Source of the DNA: Eurosta solidaginis
Taxonomy: Eukaryota; Arthropoda; Insecta; Diptera; Tephritidae
Assembly: GCF_040869045.1 (NCBI RefSeq)
Contig: NC_090319.1
Location: 362,407,739 to 362,471,738, forward strand
DNA length: 64,000 nucleotides
Direction of reading: 5' to 3'
This document shows, in pieces, positions 37,436 to 48,440 of this stretch; the first letter of the stretch is position 1; each line of letters opens with the position of its first letter. Under the pieces are notes generated by a model. The model made no database searches. It was not told where the DNA came from and saw nothing but the letters and a program-made list of their open reading frames with translations. The translations under genes and the position numbers were made by a program.

Positions 37436-38240
37436 ACTGTCTTCGGCTGCGCTGAAGACTTCATACCTTTCATGAATGGGGCTGAACAATAATCTTATCG
37501 CGTTCGTAATCTCCAAATAATCGGATATATAAGATAAGAAATATATAGTGAAGATGTACATACCTAAATGATTTTTAAGATAAATATAAAATAAAAAATG
37601 GCAAAAACCCCCTTATCCGAACGATCGGTTGTATGGGATATATATTATATATTGCTCCGATTGAAATGATTTTTACAAGAAATCTTCTATGATATTTTAG
37701 AATATATATCGTCAAGTTTCACGCTTTTATATTGGAAACTAAGGGAGAAATGGCCAAAAATCTTTCTATCTGAAAGATCGATTGTATATGATAGGTATAT
37801 ACTATATACATATAGTTATCGGAGCTATAGCTCCGATCGAAATGATTTTTTCAGGAAATTTTCTATGATATATTAGAATAAATATCACCAAATTTAACGT
37901 TTTTATATTGGAAACTAAGGGAGAAATGGCCAAAAATCTTTCTATCTGAACGATCGGTTGTATGGGATATAACTATATATATATAGCTCCGATCAAAGTG
38001 ATTTTTTCAGGATATCTTCTATGATATGTTATAATATATATCACCGAGTTTCACGTTTATACTTTCTAAATCGCGACAGGAACGGACGGACGGACAGACT
38101 CACATGGCTATATAAACTCAGTTCGTCGCTCTGATCAATTCGGTATACTTAATGGTGAGTCTATCTTCTATATTTCTCAACGTTACAAACATCGGACCAA
38201 AGTTAATTTACCATTTCATGTTCATGAAAGGTATAAAAAT
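37436..38240 (+). mobile_element. mini-me-like repeat with tandem units, (TA)n and GACG core
   Basis: Contains about three units of about 177 bp. Each has CGATCGGTTGTATGGGATAT, a TA-rich tract, AGCTCCGATC and AAGGGAGAAATGGCCAAAAA. The end has GGAACGGACGGACGGACAGA and a conserved-looking CATCGGACCAAAGTTAAT. A (TA)n region plus a (GTCY)n-type region is the published hallmark of dipteran mini-me elements. No coding. Confidence 0.65.
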
Positions 38241-38275
38241 CAAAGAAAACTTGTTTCTAAAAATTTTATGTTGCT

Positions 38276-38350
38276 TTTTCCAGGCCTTGATCCAAGATAT
38301 TCGGTGTGCTAGGAGTAGCACGCTACCATCACACCCGGTTGGCTACCTAG
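38276..38350 (-). mobile_element. SINE head fragment
   Basis: The - strand reads GTGTGATGGTAGCGTGCTAC (A-box-like), then GGATCAAGGCC (B-box position). It is the head of the 13575-type SINE without its body, directly following the mini-me-like repeat. Confidence 0.55.
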
Positions 38351-39878
38351 CTTTGGCGTGTTAACTAACAGTCATTAATGTTAACCCAAAAATACCACTG
38401 AAAACTGTTAAAATGTAATAGTTGCTGTTGATATTACAAAGTTTTCTCTTTTAACAGAAAAATCAGTTAGACTAACAGAGAAGCTGGTATTTATACAGAA
38501 TATTGTTAACTTGAGACCCACAGTTTTTCTTCTGTTGAAATGACCATACAAGTTTGTCTTTTTGACAGAAAACTCTGTTGAATTCACCATTATGCTGTTA
38601 ATTCTACAGAATAACTGTTTATTCAAAAGCAATAAGCCCGGTTTTTATCTTTTATTAGTATTATTAGTATTAGTTTTTAAAATTGCACTTTTAACCTAGA
38701 AAATTCGGCTCGCCTTTGGTTGAAAAATCCATCTTCGTTTTGATTCTAATAGCAGCACCTGTCGCAGCGACACATGAAATAAGTTATTTACAAACTAGGC
38801 GCGAATATAGAGTATAGTACGAATTTTTTATGAAAAATTATAGCTCTTTGTTTTTTGTAAGTTTGTTTTGAATGTTAAATTAAAAACGCTGGATTCATTT
38901 TTGGTTAAAAAACTCATTTGAAAATAATAAACACCCAACATATACATGCATACATATGTACATATGAACATAAAAATCTATGCATATGTGGATAATACTT
39001 GCGGAATACCTGTGTCATATGCATATACTTGGTTTTTAAAGCTCATTGTAATAAAAACATTCAATTAAATATTTATCTACATAATAACAGTTGAAACTGT
39101 TTTGCATAAAAACTGACAGTTATCATTTGGGGCAATCAAATGAGCCATTATCTCGCCATTTAACGGGCATTATTTTTTTTCTCACCATATGCTAATTATG
39201 AACAGAGTTAATATTAAGCATTTAAAAGCTATTTTGCATTAATTATTTGGTTTTTACACTTTATTGCATTTTTTCTTAATATAACCTCATTTCGGTTATA
39301 TTTAAATTAATTTATCGTATGAGTATGTATGTACAGTTATGTTAAGAAAAATAGCAGCGCTTCAATTGCACCGAAAGAAGTCGAATCGTTTTGCTATTCA
39401 ACTGCCAGTAATGCAGTGTTAGTTCTAATCAAATATTCACAATAGTGCCATAGTACAAATAGATTTCTTTGTGTGCTCACAATTGTTTATTTTTAACAAA
39501 TTATTTTAATAAAATATAGCTAAACAAAAGCATTACGACTAATAATGCCCAAAGCTCGCTAATACACAAATCCCCATCTTTAGAACCAAGACCTTATTTA
39601 TAGACTTGGATTCCAAATAAGAGTGAAAAAGGGACCTGTTCATAAAAACTGCAATTAGAAATAATATATAAGATAAGAAATTCAGCCTCCCCACAAAAAA
39701 GCAGCGCTGTATGCAAACAAATAAATATGAAAAATTGTGGGTTCTGACCTTTCATTTAAGTCATTTGGTAGATATTTAGGAGCATGACTACCGTTTTTGA
39801 TTACTGCGCTGCATTTGTCTTGCTCTAATCTTCTTACACCTTTCAGTGGATATAGTAAAACAAGCTTGCCATATTTTT
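38351..39878. other. AT-rich intron DNA; no gene seen
   Basis: About 38400-38640 has loosely repeated 'ctgttaattctacagaa'-type phrases in both orientations. Otherwise unrecognised. Confidence 0.4.
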
Positions 39879-40369
39879 ATACTCAGCTGAGCAGAGCTCA
39901 CAGAGTATATTAATTTTGTTCGCATAACGGTACCCGCTAACGGCATAAACTAATCGAGATAGATATAGACTTCTATATATCAAAATGATCTGGGCGAAAA
40001 AATAAATTCATTTAGCCTTGTCCGTCCGTCCGTCCGTCTGGCCGTAAACTTGATAACTTGACTAAAATATGAGGTATCTTACTGAAATTTGGTATGTAAG
40101 TTCCTGGGCACTCATCTCAGATCGCTATTTAAAATGATCGAAAACGGACTATAACCACGCCCACTTTTTCGATATCAAAAGTTTCTAAAAACCGAAAATG
40201 TGCGATAATTCATTACCAAAGGCGGATAAAGCGATGAAACTTAGTAGGTTGGTTGACCTTGTGACGCTGAAAAGGAAATTAGTAAAAGTTTGGACAAGTT
40301 TTGCAAGCTGTACTTTGGCAGCTGAGTATGTAATGTTGAGTTACACCCGAACTTAGCCTTCCTTACTTG
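39879..40369 (+). mobile_element. GTCC-core element, short internal-deletion copy
   Basis: Retains both ends of the 20956/41075 family (TATACTCAGCTGAGCAGAGC and the hairpin-CTTACTTG end) and one (GTCC)n core at 40020-40037. The second block and the whole 130-bp satellite array are missing. The deletion joins TTTGGCAG to CTGAGTATGTAATG, with a shared few-base overlap. Confidence 0.78.
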
Positions 40370-40491
40370 GTTTACCAGAGTTCTTCGTCTCCTTAATGAC
40401 TAGTAACTCTTACCACGTTCCTCACAATCCCCTACAGATTTTCAGATTATTTCGGTTATTGTTCTCTTCAGATGGTTATTCCATCTGAGCT

Positions 40492-40632
40492 GGGCCCGTA
40501 TTACGTTTTACAATCCGTAATCCAAACTCATCTATACCTTATTACAATTTTAGAAATAGTCCGACAGTTGCATAGTTATCGTTTGAGTGAAAATGGTTTT
40601 CAGTCGCTGATTGTAAAGCATAATATGGGCCC
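40492..40632. mobile_element. small MITE-like element, 141 bp
   Basis: Inverted ends: GGGCCCGTATTACGTTTTAC on the left and, reading inward on the right, GGGCCCATATTATGCTTTAC. No coding. No convincing target duplication. Confidence 0.6.
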
Positions 40633-41074
40633 TGTATAGGGTTTACATCGTTTGCGGGTATAGTTCCCTCAAGGATACCCATGTAAAGAAATTGGTCTAT
40701 GATGGAAGGAAAATGTTGAAAATCGTATCCAAAATATGGTTTGAGAAACAGAGCCAGGCCATAGTGAAAACACCACCATATTTCATGTTCTTTTCAGTGG
40801 AATTAGGGAAGTATTTTGTATTGGTCGGCCATTTTACAAGTTTGCGGCTTTCAACCAAACAATACAAAGCGAGCATTAAAAGAATAATTCTAAGACCTAG
40901 TGCGCATCACTTTGTCAAATTAAATGTGCCGCTGCTATTATTGTGAACATAACTGAAAATCTATTTAAATGCGAAATCAAAAAAAAAAACCAGTAGTTCG
41001 GCAACTATGACAGCTCAATTGTTATTGTGTGAAACATTTAAATTACTAAGTACATGGAATATGTTGTCAGTTTT
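40633..41074. other. AT-rich intron DNA; no gene seen
   Basis: One 84-codon open frame (40692-40946) has no recognisable domain. Confidence 0.4.
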
Positions 41075-43910
41075 TATACTCAGTTGAGCAGAGCTCACAG
41101 AGTATATTAAGTTTGATTGGATAACGGTTGGTTGTACATATATAAAGGAATCGAGATAGATATAGACTTCCATATATCAAAATAATCAGGATCGAAATAA
41201 AATTTGATTGAGCCATGTCCGTCCGTCCGTCCGTCCGTCCGTCCGTCCGTCCGTCCGTCCGTTAACACGATAACTTGAGTAAATTTTGAGGTATCTTGAT
41301 GAAATTTGGTATGTAGGTTCCTGAGCACTCATCTCAGATCGCTATTTAAAATGAACGATATCGGACTATAACCACGCCCACTTTTTCGATATCGAATATT
41401 TCGAAAAACTGAAAAAGTGCGACAATTCATTACAAAAGATCGATAAAGCGACGAAACTTGGTAGATGAGTTGAACTTATGACGCAAAATAGAAAATTAGT
41501 AAAATTTTGGACAATGGGCGTGGCACCGCCCACTTTTAAAAGAAGGTAATTTAAAACTTTTGCAAGCTGTAATTTGGCAGTCGTTGAAGATATCATGATG
41601 AAATTTGGCAGGAACGTTACTCTTATTACTATATATACGCTTAATAAAAATTAGCAAAATCGGAGAAGGACCACGCCCACTTAAAAAAAAAAAATTTTTT
41701 TAAAGTAAAATTTTAACAAAAAATTTAATATCTTTACAGTATATAAGTTAATTATGTCAAGATTCAACTCCAGTAATGATATGGTGCAACAAAATACAAA
41801 AATAAAAGAAAATTTAAAAATGGGCGTGGCTTCGCCCTTTTTCATTTAATTTGTCTAGGATACTTTTAACGCCATAAGTCGAACAAAAATTAACCAATCC
41901 TTTTGAAATTTGGTAGGGGCATAGATTTTATGGCGTTAACTGTTTTCTGTGAAAATGGGCGAAATCGGTTGATGTCACGCCCAGTTTGTATACACAGTCG
42001 TCCGTCAGTCCTTCCGCATGGCCGTTAACACGATAACTTGAGCAAAAATCGATATATCTTTACTAAACTTAGTTCACGTACTTATCTGAACTCACTTTAT
42101 CTTGGTATGAAAAATGAACGAAATCCGACTATGACCACGCCCACTTTTTCGATATCGAAAATTACGAAAAATGAAAAAAATGCCATAATTCTATACCAAA
42201 TACGAAAAAAGGGATGAAATATGGTAAGGTAATTGGATTGTTTTATTGACGCGAAATATACCTTTAGAAAAAACTTTATAAAATGGTTGTGACACCTACC
42301 ATATTAAGTAGAAGAAAATGAAAAAGTTCTGCAGGGCGAAATAAAAAACCCTTAAAATCTTGGCAGGTATTACATATATAAATAAATTAGCGGTATCCAA
42401 CAGATGATGTTCTGGGTCACCCTGGTCCCCATTTTGGTCGATATCTGGAAAACGCCTTCACATATACAACTACCACCACTCCCTTTTAAAACTCTCATTA
42501 ATACCTTTAATTTGATACCCATATCGTACAAACTCATTCTAGAGTCACCCCTGGTCCACCTTTATGGCGATATTTCGAAAAGGCGAACACCTTTAGAACT
42601 AAGGCCCACTCCCTTTTAAAATACTCATTAACTCCTTTCGTTTGATACCCATATCGTAGAAACATATTCTAAAGTCACCCCTGGTCCAACTTTATGGCGA
42701 TATCTCGAAAAGGCAAACACCTATAGAACGAAGGCCTACTCCCTTTTAAAAATACTCATTAACACCTTTCATTTGATACCCATATCGTACAAACAAAGTC
42801 TAGAGTCACCCCTGGTCCAGAAAGGCCCACTCCCTCTTAAAATACTCATTAATTCCTTTCGTTTGATACCCATATTGCACAAACGAATTCTAGAGTCACC
42901 CCTGGTCCACCTTTATGGCGATATCTCGAAAAGGGGTCCACCTATAGAACTAAGCCCCACGCCCTTTTAAAATAATCATTAACACCTTTCATTTGATAAC
43001 CATATCGTACAAACAAAGTCTAGAGTCACCCCTGGTCCACCTTTATTGCGATATCTCGAAAAGGCGAACACCTATAAAACGAAGGCCCACTCCCTTTTAA
43101 AAATACTCATTAACACCTTTCATTTGATAACCATATCGTACAAACAAAGTCTAGAGTCACCCCTGGTCCACCTTTATTGCGATACCTCGAAAATGCGTCC
43201 ACCTATAGAACTAAGGCCCACTCCCTCTTAAAATACTCATTAACTTCTTTGATACCCATATTGCACAAACGAATTCTAGAGTCACCCCTGGCCCACCTTT
43301 ATGGCGATATCTCGAAACGGCGTCCACCTATAGAACTAAGGCCCACTCCCTTTTAAAATACTCATTAACACCTTTCGTTTGATGCCCATATTGTGCAAAC
43401 AAATTCTAGGGTCACCCCTGGTCCACCTTTATGGCGATATCTCGAAACGGCGTCCACCAATGGAACTAAGGATTACTCCCTTTTAAAATGCTCATTAACA
43501 CCTTTCATTTAATACCCATATCGTACAAACACATTCTAGAGTCACCCCTGGTCCATCTTTACGGCGATATCTCGAAAAGGCGTCCATCTATAGAACTTAG
43601 GTCCACGCCCTTTTAAAATACTCATTAATACCTTTCATTTGATACCCATATCGTACAAACGCATTCTAGAGTCAACCCTGATCCACCTTTATGGCTATAT
43701 CCCTAAATGGCGTCCACCTATAGAACTATGGCACACTCCCTCATAAAATACTCTTTAATGCCTTTCATTTGATACACGTGTCATACAAACACATTCCAGG
43801 GTTTCCCTCGGTTCATTTTCCTACATGGTTATTTTCCCTTATGTTGTCACCATAGCTCTCAACTGAGTATGTAATGTTCGGTTACACCCGAACTTAACCT
43901 TCCTTACTTG
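41075..43910 (+). mobile_element. GTCC-core element, longest copy with expanded satellite array
   Basis: Collinear with 20956-23005: the same 5' terminus, a longer (GTCC)n core (about ten units, 41218-41260), both CCACGCCCACTTTTTCGATA blocks, the satellite array, then CTCAACTGAG and the GTTCGG/CCGAAC hairpin with CTTACTTG. The extra 0.8 kb comes from the satellite array. T-rich flanks on both sides. No protein-coding capacity. Confidence 0.75.
42400..43820 (+). repeat. 130-bp satellite array, about 11 monomers
   Basis: Monomers start at intervals of about 124-131 bp (GGTCCACCTTTATGGCGATAT or variants at about 42553, 42684, 42904, 43035, 43166, 43290, 43420, 43549, 43679). One monomer near 42815 is internally deleted. 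Open frames of 60-70 codons recur because monomers repeat; they are not genes. Confidence 0.88.
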
Positions 43911-45004
43911 TTTACTTTTATTTTTATATACAAAAATGCTAATATAGTTGTGGCCAATAAACAACTATATACATCAACAATCAATTTGTTAATAATACAT
44001 TTTTTATTTATTCAAATTCCGCTAAGCAAGCCTGGTTTTGTTTTGTTTAAAATAACTTGGTAATCTCGGTTGACTATTCTAGGCTCTCCCCTCTGCGTGT
44101 GCTTCCTAGTATTCCTGAGTATTAACTTCCTTTCTGAAGAAAGCTGGTTTATAAGCATTCATGGCAATAGGCAAAGAGCTGTCCCGTAAGGGCCTATCAT
44201 GAGGCCACAGCCATGTCATTTTATTGACAAGACATTTTTTTTAGTTAAAAATTTCTAAAAACTACGGGTTTCTCTAGGTTTGTAGCCATCTTATTCAATA
44301 CCCTGTATACAGACGTGCGTGTTAGTTTATGCTGAAAAGAACTGTTTGTCGTCTGCATTTAAGTTTAATTTGTACACATTTAAGTCGCTCGGGCTTTTTG
44401 AGAAGAAGAGATACTCTCTTTGTCCCTCTAAGATTGCCGCTTATGATGCTGCGTATGATGGCTTCATCAAAGGTTATCTTCAACGATTTTACGATCATTT
44501 TAAGTTTCATTTATAGCTTGGCAGGATATATTCTATCAGAATGCATCCAACGACTTACTTACGTACTCTCTTCGTGCCTTGTCGTTGAAACGGATTTTGC
44601 CAAACGACAAACAAACTTTGGTGGATGAGCACTAGGGGGTTGGAGTAGTGTGTAAAAGTTCACACAAGTTGGAAAAGTTTTAACCGCAATTCACCAGGGA
44701 ATATCCAGAGGCGATTCTGTTACATGTGGTTTAAGCAGGTCATTTCTTCCGGTCGGCCAAAAATCCTTTATGTTTAGTGTTGAGACGTTAAATATAGCGG
44801 TTTCGTTATCCGCTCCGCTCCTCCTCTTTCCACCCACTATTGAGTTTGTTTACGCATCTCAGGGCTATTCTAAAATGTTAAAGTCTATTCTGTCCAAGTC
44901 TGATCTCAGTGACTACTTCCGAGGGTTTTTCGCCAGATTTCACTAAAAATTTAATCACTATTCGTTGCTTCTAATACACGTTACACATTTTCATTACCCC
45001 TCCT
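43911..45004. other. intron DNA, probably degraded upstream part of a LINE
   Basis: Precedes a recognisable LINE C-terminus in the same orientation. I find no motif firm enough to call. Open frames at 44319-44628 overlap on both strands and are unconvincing. Confidence 0.35.
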
Positions 45005-45362
45005 TTTGTTTCAGCATATCCTATGGAGTTTGATCTCGTCAGTAACAGCAAGTGCAGGAAGTGTGAGCTGCTGGAGGACACGGTTGAGCACGTTCTGTGT
45101 TCGTGTTCTGCGCTCCCCATGTCAAGGCTCCTGCTATTAGCGGTAGAGATTCCAGATATCGAGGCAGCAATTAAGCTGGGTATTAGAAAACTGTTCGTAT
45201 TTGCCGAAAGGACGGAGTTATTCTATAACGTATGTCCTGGCACCTGATTGCGGGTCTTCCGTTTTGTCGTCAAACAAATTCTGGTAACACTATTGACATA
45301 TTCAGCGTATGTGAGGTCTTTATTGACCAGCCAGTTCAACCTAATCTATTTTTTTTTTTTTT
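45005..45362 (+). pseudogene. LINE C-terminal zinc-binding segment and 3' tail
   Basis: The frame from 45023 has C-x2-C-(8)-EHVLCSC (CRKCELLEDTVEHVLCSC), the Cys/His cluster found after RNase H or RT in R1/Jockey-type LINEs. After the stop comes the tail 'ttctggtaacactattgac' to CAGTTCAACCTAATC, then a T run. The tail matches the copies at 24597 (-) and 34800 (+). Confidence 0.6.
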
Positions 45363-46694
45363 ATGTCCTATGGGGAAACCAATAATTCCTGTTTATGCCT
45401 CGATGGGTAGAGTCGGTCAGATGGTTTTTCTACTCTTCTCAATAATTTTACGAATTCTATTCGATACGTACTTTTTTTACCCCTACAAGCACTGTCAGAT
45501 AAGTCCTCTATGTTCGCCTATGTGTCCTTTTGACGAAGGTCTCGCTCTACCCATACAGGAACTCTTGCCGACTTTATCTTTTTTACAAAACATAATACAA
45601 TATTTGTATTATTTAATCGTATTGGTATTGTTACTATGGTAATGGAACAGATTGTTCTAGAATGTTAGGTTCGGTAGCTCCGCAATTTTTAAATAATTCG
45701 TTTCAATTCTATCAAATGTTTTTTACTAATTTTCGTGTTGTGTATTTAAATTGACTGCATACATTTCAAACAGACTAATCCCAAGTGTACTCCGAAAGAG
45801 AGAGGGGACTTATTATACCCCAATGTAGACAAAAGCACAATTCACTTTTTTTAGGAAGTTTTTTGCTGGGCTGTGAAATCGTAAGCGGTTTGTCAAGGAT
45901 CACTTCTGACATTTTTGTATTTTTAAAAACCTACAAGCTTTTTTAAAATAAAATCTAAAGAATTTTTCGTTGAATGCAAGAAGTCTAGAACTGATGAATG
46001 TACACACAAAAGTATGTAGGATGGTAAAGCGTAATTCCGTATACAAACTTTAATGAAGGATGTGAATATTAATTTTTTTTATACGTATTAAACTTAGAAC
46101 CTTTACATTTACATATAATAGAGAAATGAATTTATACATATTTATTATAATCAACATTGAAAAAAAAAGAAAATGATTTCATTTATTAATTTTCTCTTTT
46201 TCCATTGTCTCCTTTCCAATTTACATATCAATAATTCATCTCATCAAATGCAACACGAAAACAAAAAATATCTATAAAATCAATAAAATCTAATTTACCA
46301 TATAACTCATAAAATTGTGCGACAAAATAAAAAATAACTGAAACAACCAAAAACCATCTACAAACGATATCATATTTGTATAATGGATAAACAATGTACA
46401 CTGCAACAACAACAACAATTATAACGTTTATCAATACATCACCAAAAAAAAATGTGTTAAAATATAAATGATTTGCAATTTGTAAACATACAACAAACAA
46501 CTCAACAATTACAAAAACAAAAACAAATTTGGCTGACAAACACAAATCAATGCGCCGTATTTACAAAACAAACAAAAAAATCAACAACAAAATTCTTGCT
46601 CGCTTGGACACATTTTGCTCGTTTTATGTGTGTTTTCTCTTTTATTTTCCTTCCCCCTTGGCTATGGGTACGCCTTGTTCGTGCACGCACGCAG
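45363..46694. other. AT-rich end of the first large intron
   Basis: A/T runs and CAA repeats (46390-46540). It ends in the pyrimidine-rich tract and acceptor of the exon at 46695. Confidence 0.45.
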
Positions 46695-46750
46695 GTGGTC
46701 AGGATGTCGAAGTGGACCTCTCAACGGAAATAATCAAGCAACACTTTCAG
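46695..46750 (+). CDS. Gfrl: GDNF-family-receptor-like protein, 56-bp exon
   Basis: A small exon between a pyrimidine-rich acceptor (ending GCACGCAG at 46694) and a consensus GTAAGT donor at 46751. Its first two bases complete the codon split at 18692 (AGT, Ser). It then encodes 18 residues, beginning GGT-CAG (Gly-Gln), running through an acidic stretch and Ser-Thr-Glu, and ending His-Phe-Gln in phase 0. That phase fits the start of the next exon at 50857. The peptide has no known motif. The call depends on both splice sites being strong and on exact phase agreement on each side. A predicted intron of 28 kb lies upstream, filled with repeats. Confidence 0.62.
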
Positions 46751-47359
46751 GTAAGTCAAAGAGTCAAACCAAACATTTGTCGCATTCATAGAACATGGAA
46801 CATTGGACATGCCACTCACAGCATGTTGCATTGTCTTAATGGGAAGAGTTTGTCAATGGCTTGCAGCAAGTAAAATGTTTATTAAGTTGGTCAATAAATA
46901 ATTTTTAAATTTTTTGTTTTAATTTTGAATATAACAGGAGAATCCATTTAAGCAACTTTCGTAAATTTATAGGTGTCTAACGATTAGTTTGCATCTTTTT
47001 TCGTTATGCTCAAACAATCAGCTTCACAATTTCTGGCCTTTAACGATAAAACTCCATTTTTTTAAACCATGTTATGTTATTTAGTATCCGTGTTGAGGCA
47101 GAAATTAGCTTCTCAAGTAAATTTTATTGAGAAATAAACTCATAGATATTTAATATATTACCAGTTGTTATAGTGGCCTGGAATGAAGTACGTTTAACTG
47201 CCCTACCAGAAGTCCCGCAAATCGCTATTGAGAGTAATGCTTTTCTCTGCTCTGCACAACACAACAGCTTTTATGAAACCAGAAAAATATATCTTGGAAA
47301 CAAATACAAAACTAAAATTAACCAGTTTTGGTTCCTATTCAGCAATGTCTTACTTTTTT

Positions 47360-48440
47360 CGTACTTAATTTGCGCTTAACCGTTTAAACGGTTTTGGTCG
47401 AACACCAAGTCGTGCAAGTTACTTTTTCACTCAGCTAACTGGTGCCGACCTCTTACTCTGCATCCGTAGGTTCTGACAAGAATGCCTTCTTGGCCATAAC
47501 ATCACCTTTAAAACGCATAACTTGGCCCAGTCAGCGTTGTCGCTGTCTTTTCATTCGCTGGACTATGTTGATGTCTCCGTACAACTCATCATTAAATACT
47601 TTTCGATACTCTCTTCCACGAACTTTTCTCTCGAACACCCTTAGAGCTGCCTTAAAATTGTTGTCTGTATCTTTGCTTCTGCGCCATATATTAGGACAGA
47701 CACGATAAGTGGCGCGTATGGCAAGATTTTCGTTTGTCGAGAAAGGACTTTACTTTTGAATTGACTACCTAGTGCAAAGTTGCATTTATTGGCAAGAGTG
47801 ATTCATCGCTGGATTTCTAGGCTGAATTTATTATTGTGTTAATGCTGATTCCCATACTAACGAAGTCTTTTGCTATTTCAAAATTGTGTCTGCCAAAAGT
47901 GGCATGATTGTCAAGATGCAAATGTGCCGGCTGTTTGCTTAATGACAGCTGGTACTTTGTTTTGTACTTATTCACCATCAAACATATATATACCGCTTCA
48001 TTTTCCAGTTCCGAGTAAGTAGAACTTACGTTCTTATAGAATATTGGTTCAGAGCAGTTAAATTCTGCAGCAAGTATAATTTTCTCCCGCATCAATATAA
48101 AGAAATCGCATGAAAGAAAGTCAACCTATCTGGAACTTCATTTAGTTTCGAGCGGCTCGGAGAGGTCCTCTCTGGACATCGGTTACCATGTTGCCGTTTC
48201 GGTTTTCACAGGAGTTTGCATAGGCCTTGAAACTTGCTCTATGTGGACGATTTTTTTGTGGTAAAATTTTGCGGACGTTATTCCTGCTGGCTACCAGCTC
48301 AAGCTTCTCCAACTCACGCCATTCTGGCTCTACTTTTTTCTTCCTGTAAAGGCGTCTCGCTTCCCATATCAAAACTGGACAAGAAATACCAATATTTTGA
48401 AAATATATCAGTTCCTGCAAATCCATCACGATTATTTATT
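47360..48440 (-). pseudogene. RTE-type LINE, internally deleted
   Basis: The - strand from 48440 reads EARRLYRKKKVEPEW, then a RKILPQKNRPHRASFKAY block and NGNMVTDVQ, the endonuclease/RT linker of RTE-like LINEs. After a gap (about 48100) come late RT segments (ALRVFERKV, RWLGQVMRF, KAFLSEP), as in the copy at 23556. Frameshifts throughout. Confidence 0.65.

Larger units (their letters stand above)
18693..46694 (+). other. predicted 28-kb intron of the Gfrl-like gene
   Basis: The interval between the GTATGT donor at 18693 and the acceptor at 46694. It contains no other convincing host exon. Instead it holds two long GTCC-core repeats, LINE fragments, a palindrome, SINEs, a mini-me-like repeat and AT-rich DNA. 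The intron status follows from the exon phase match and not from transcript data. Confidence 0.55.

Noticed and set aside
42404..43231. Several small + strand genes in the 42-43 kb region
   Set aside because: Similar 60-70 codon frames recur once per satellite monomer or two; they are satellite translation.
42400..43820. CRISPR array
   Set aside because: Units of 130 bp are repeated in full without unique spacers, and this is insect DNA.
46228..46545. - strand hydrophobic protein
   Set aside because: Val/Ile/Phe-rich translation of CAA-rich and AT-rich intron sequence; no start context or homology that I can recognise.
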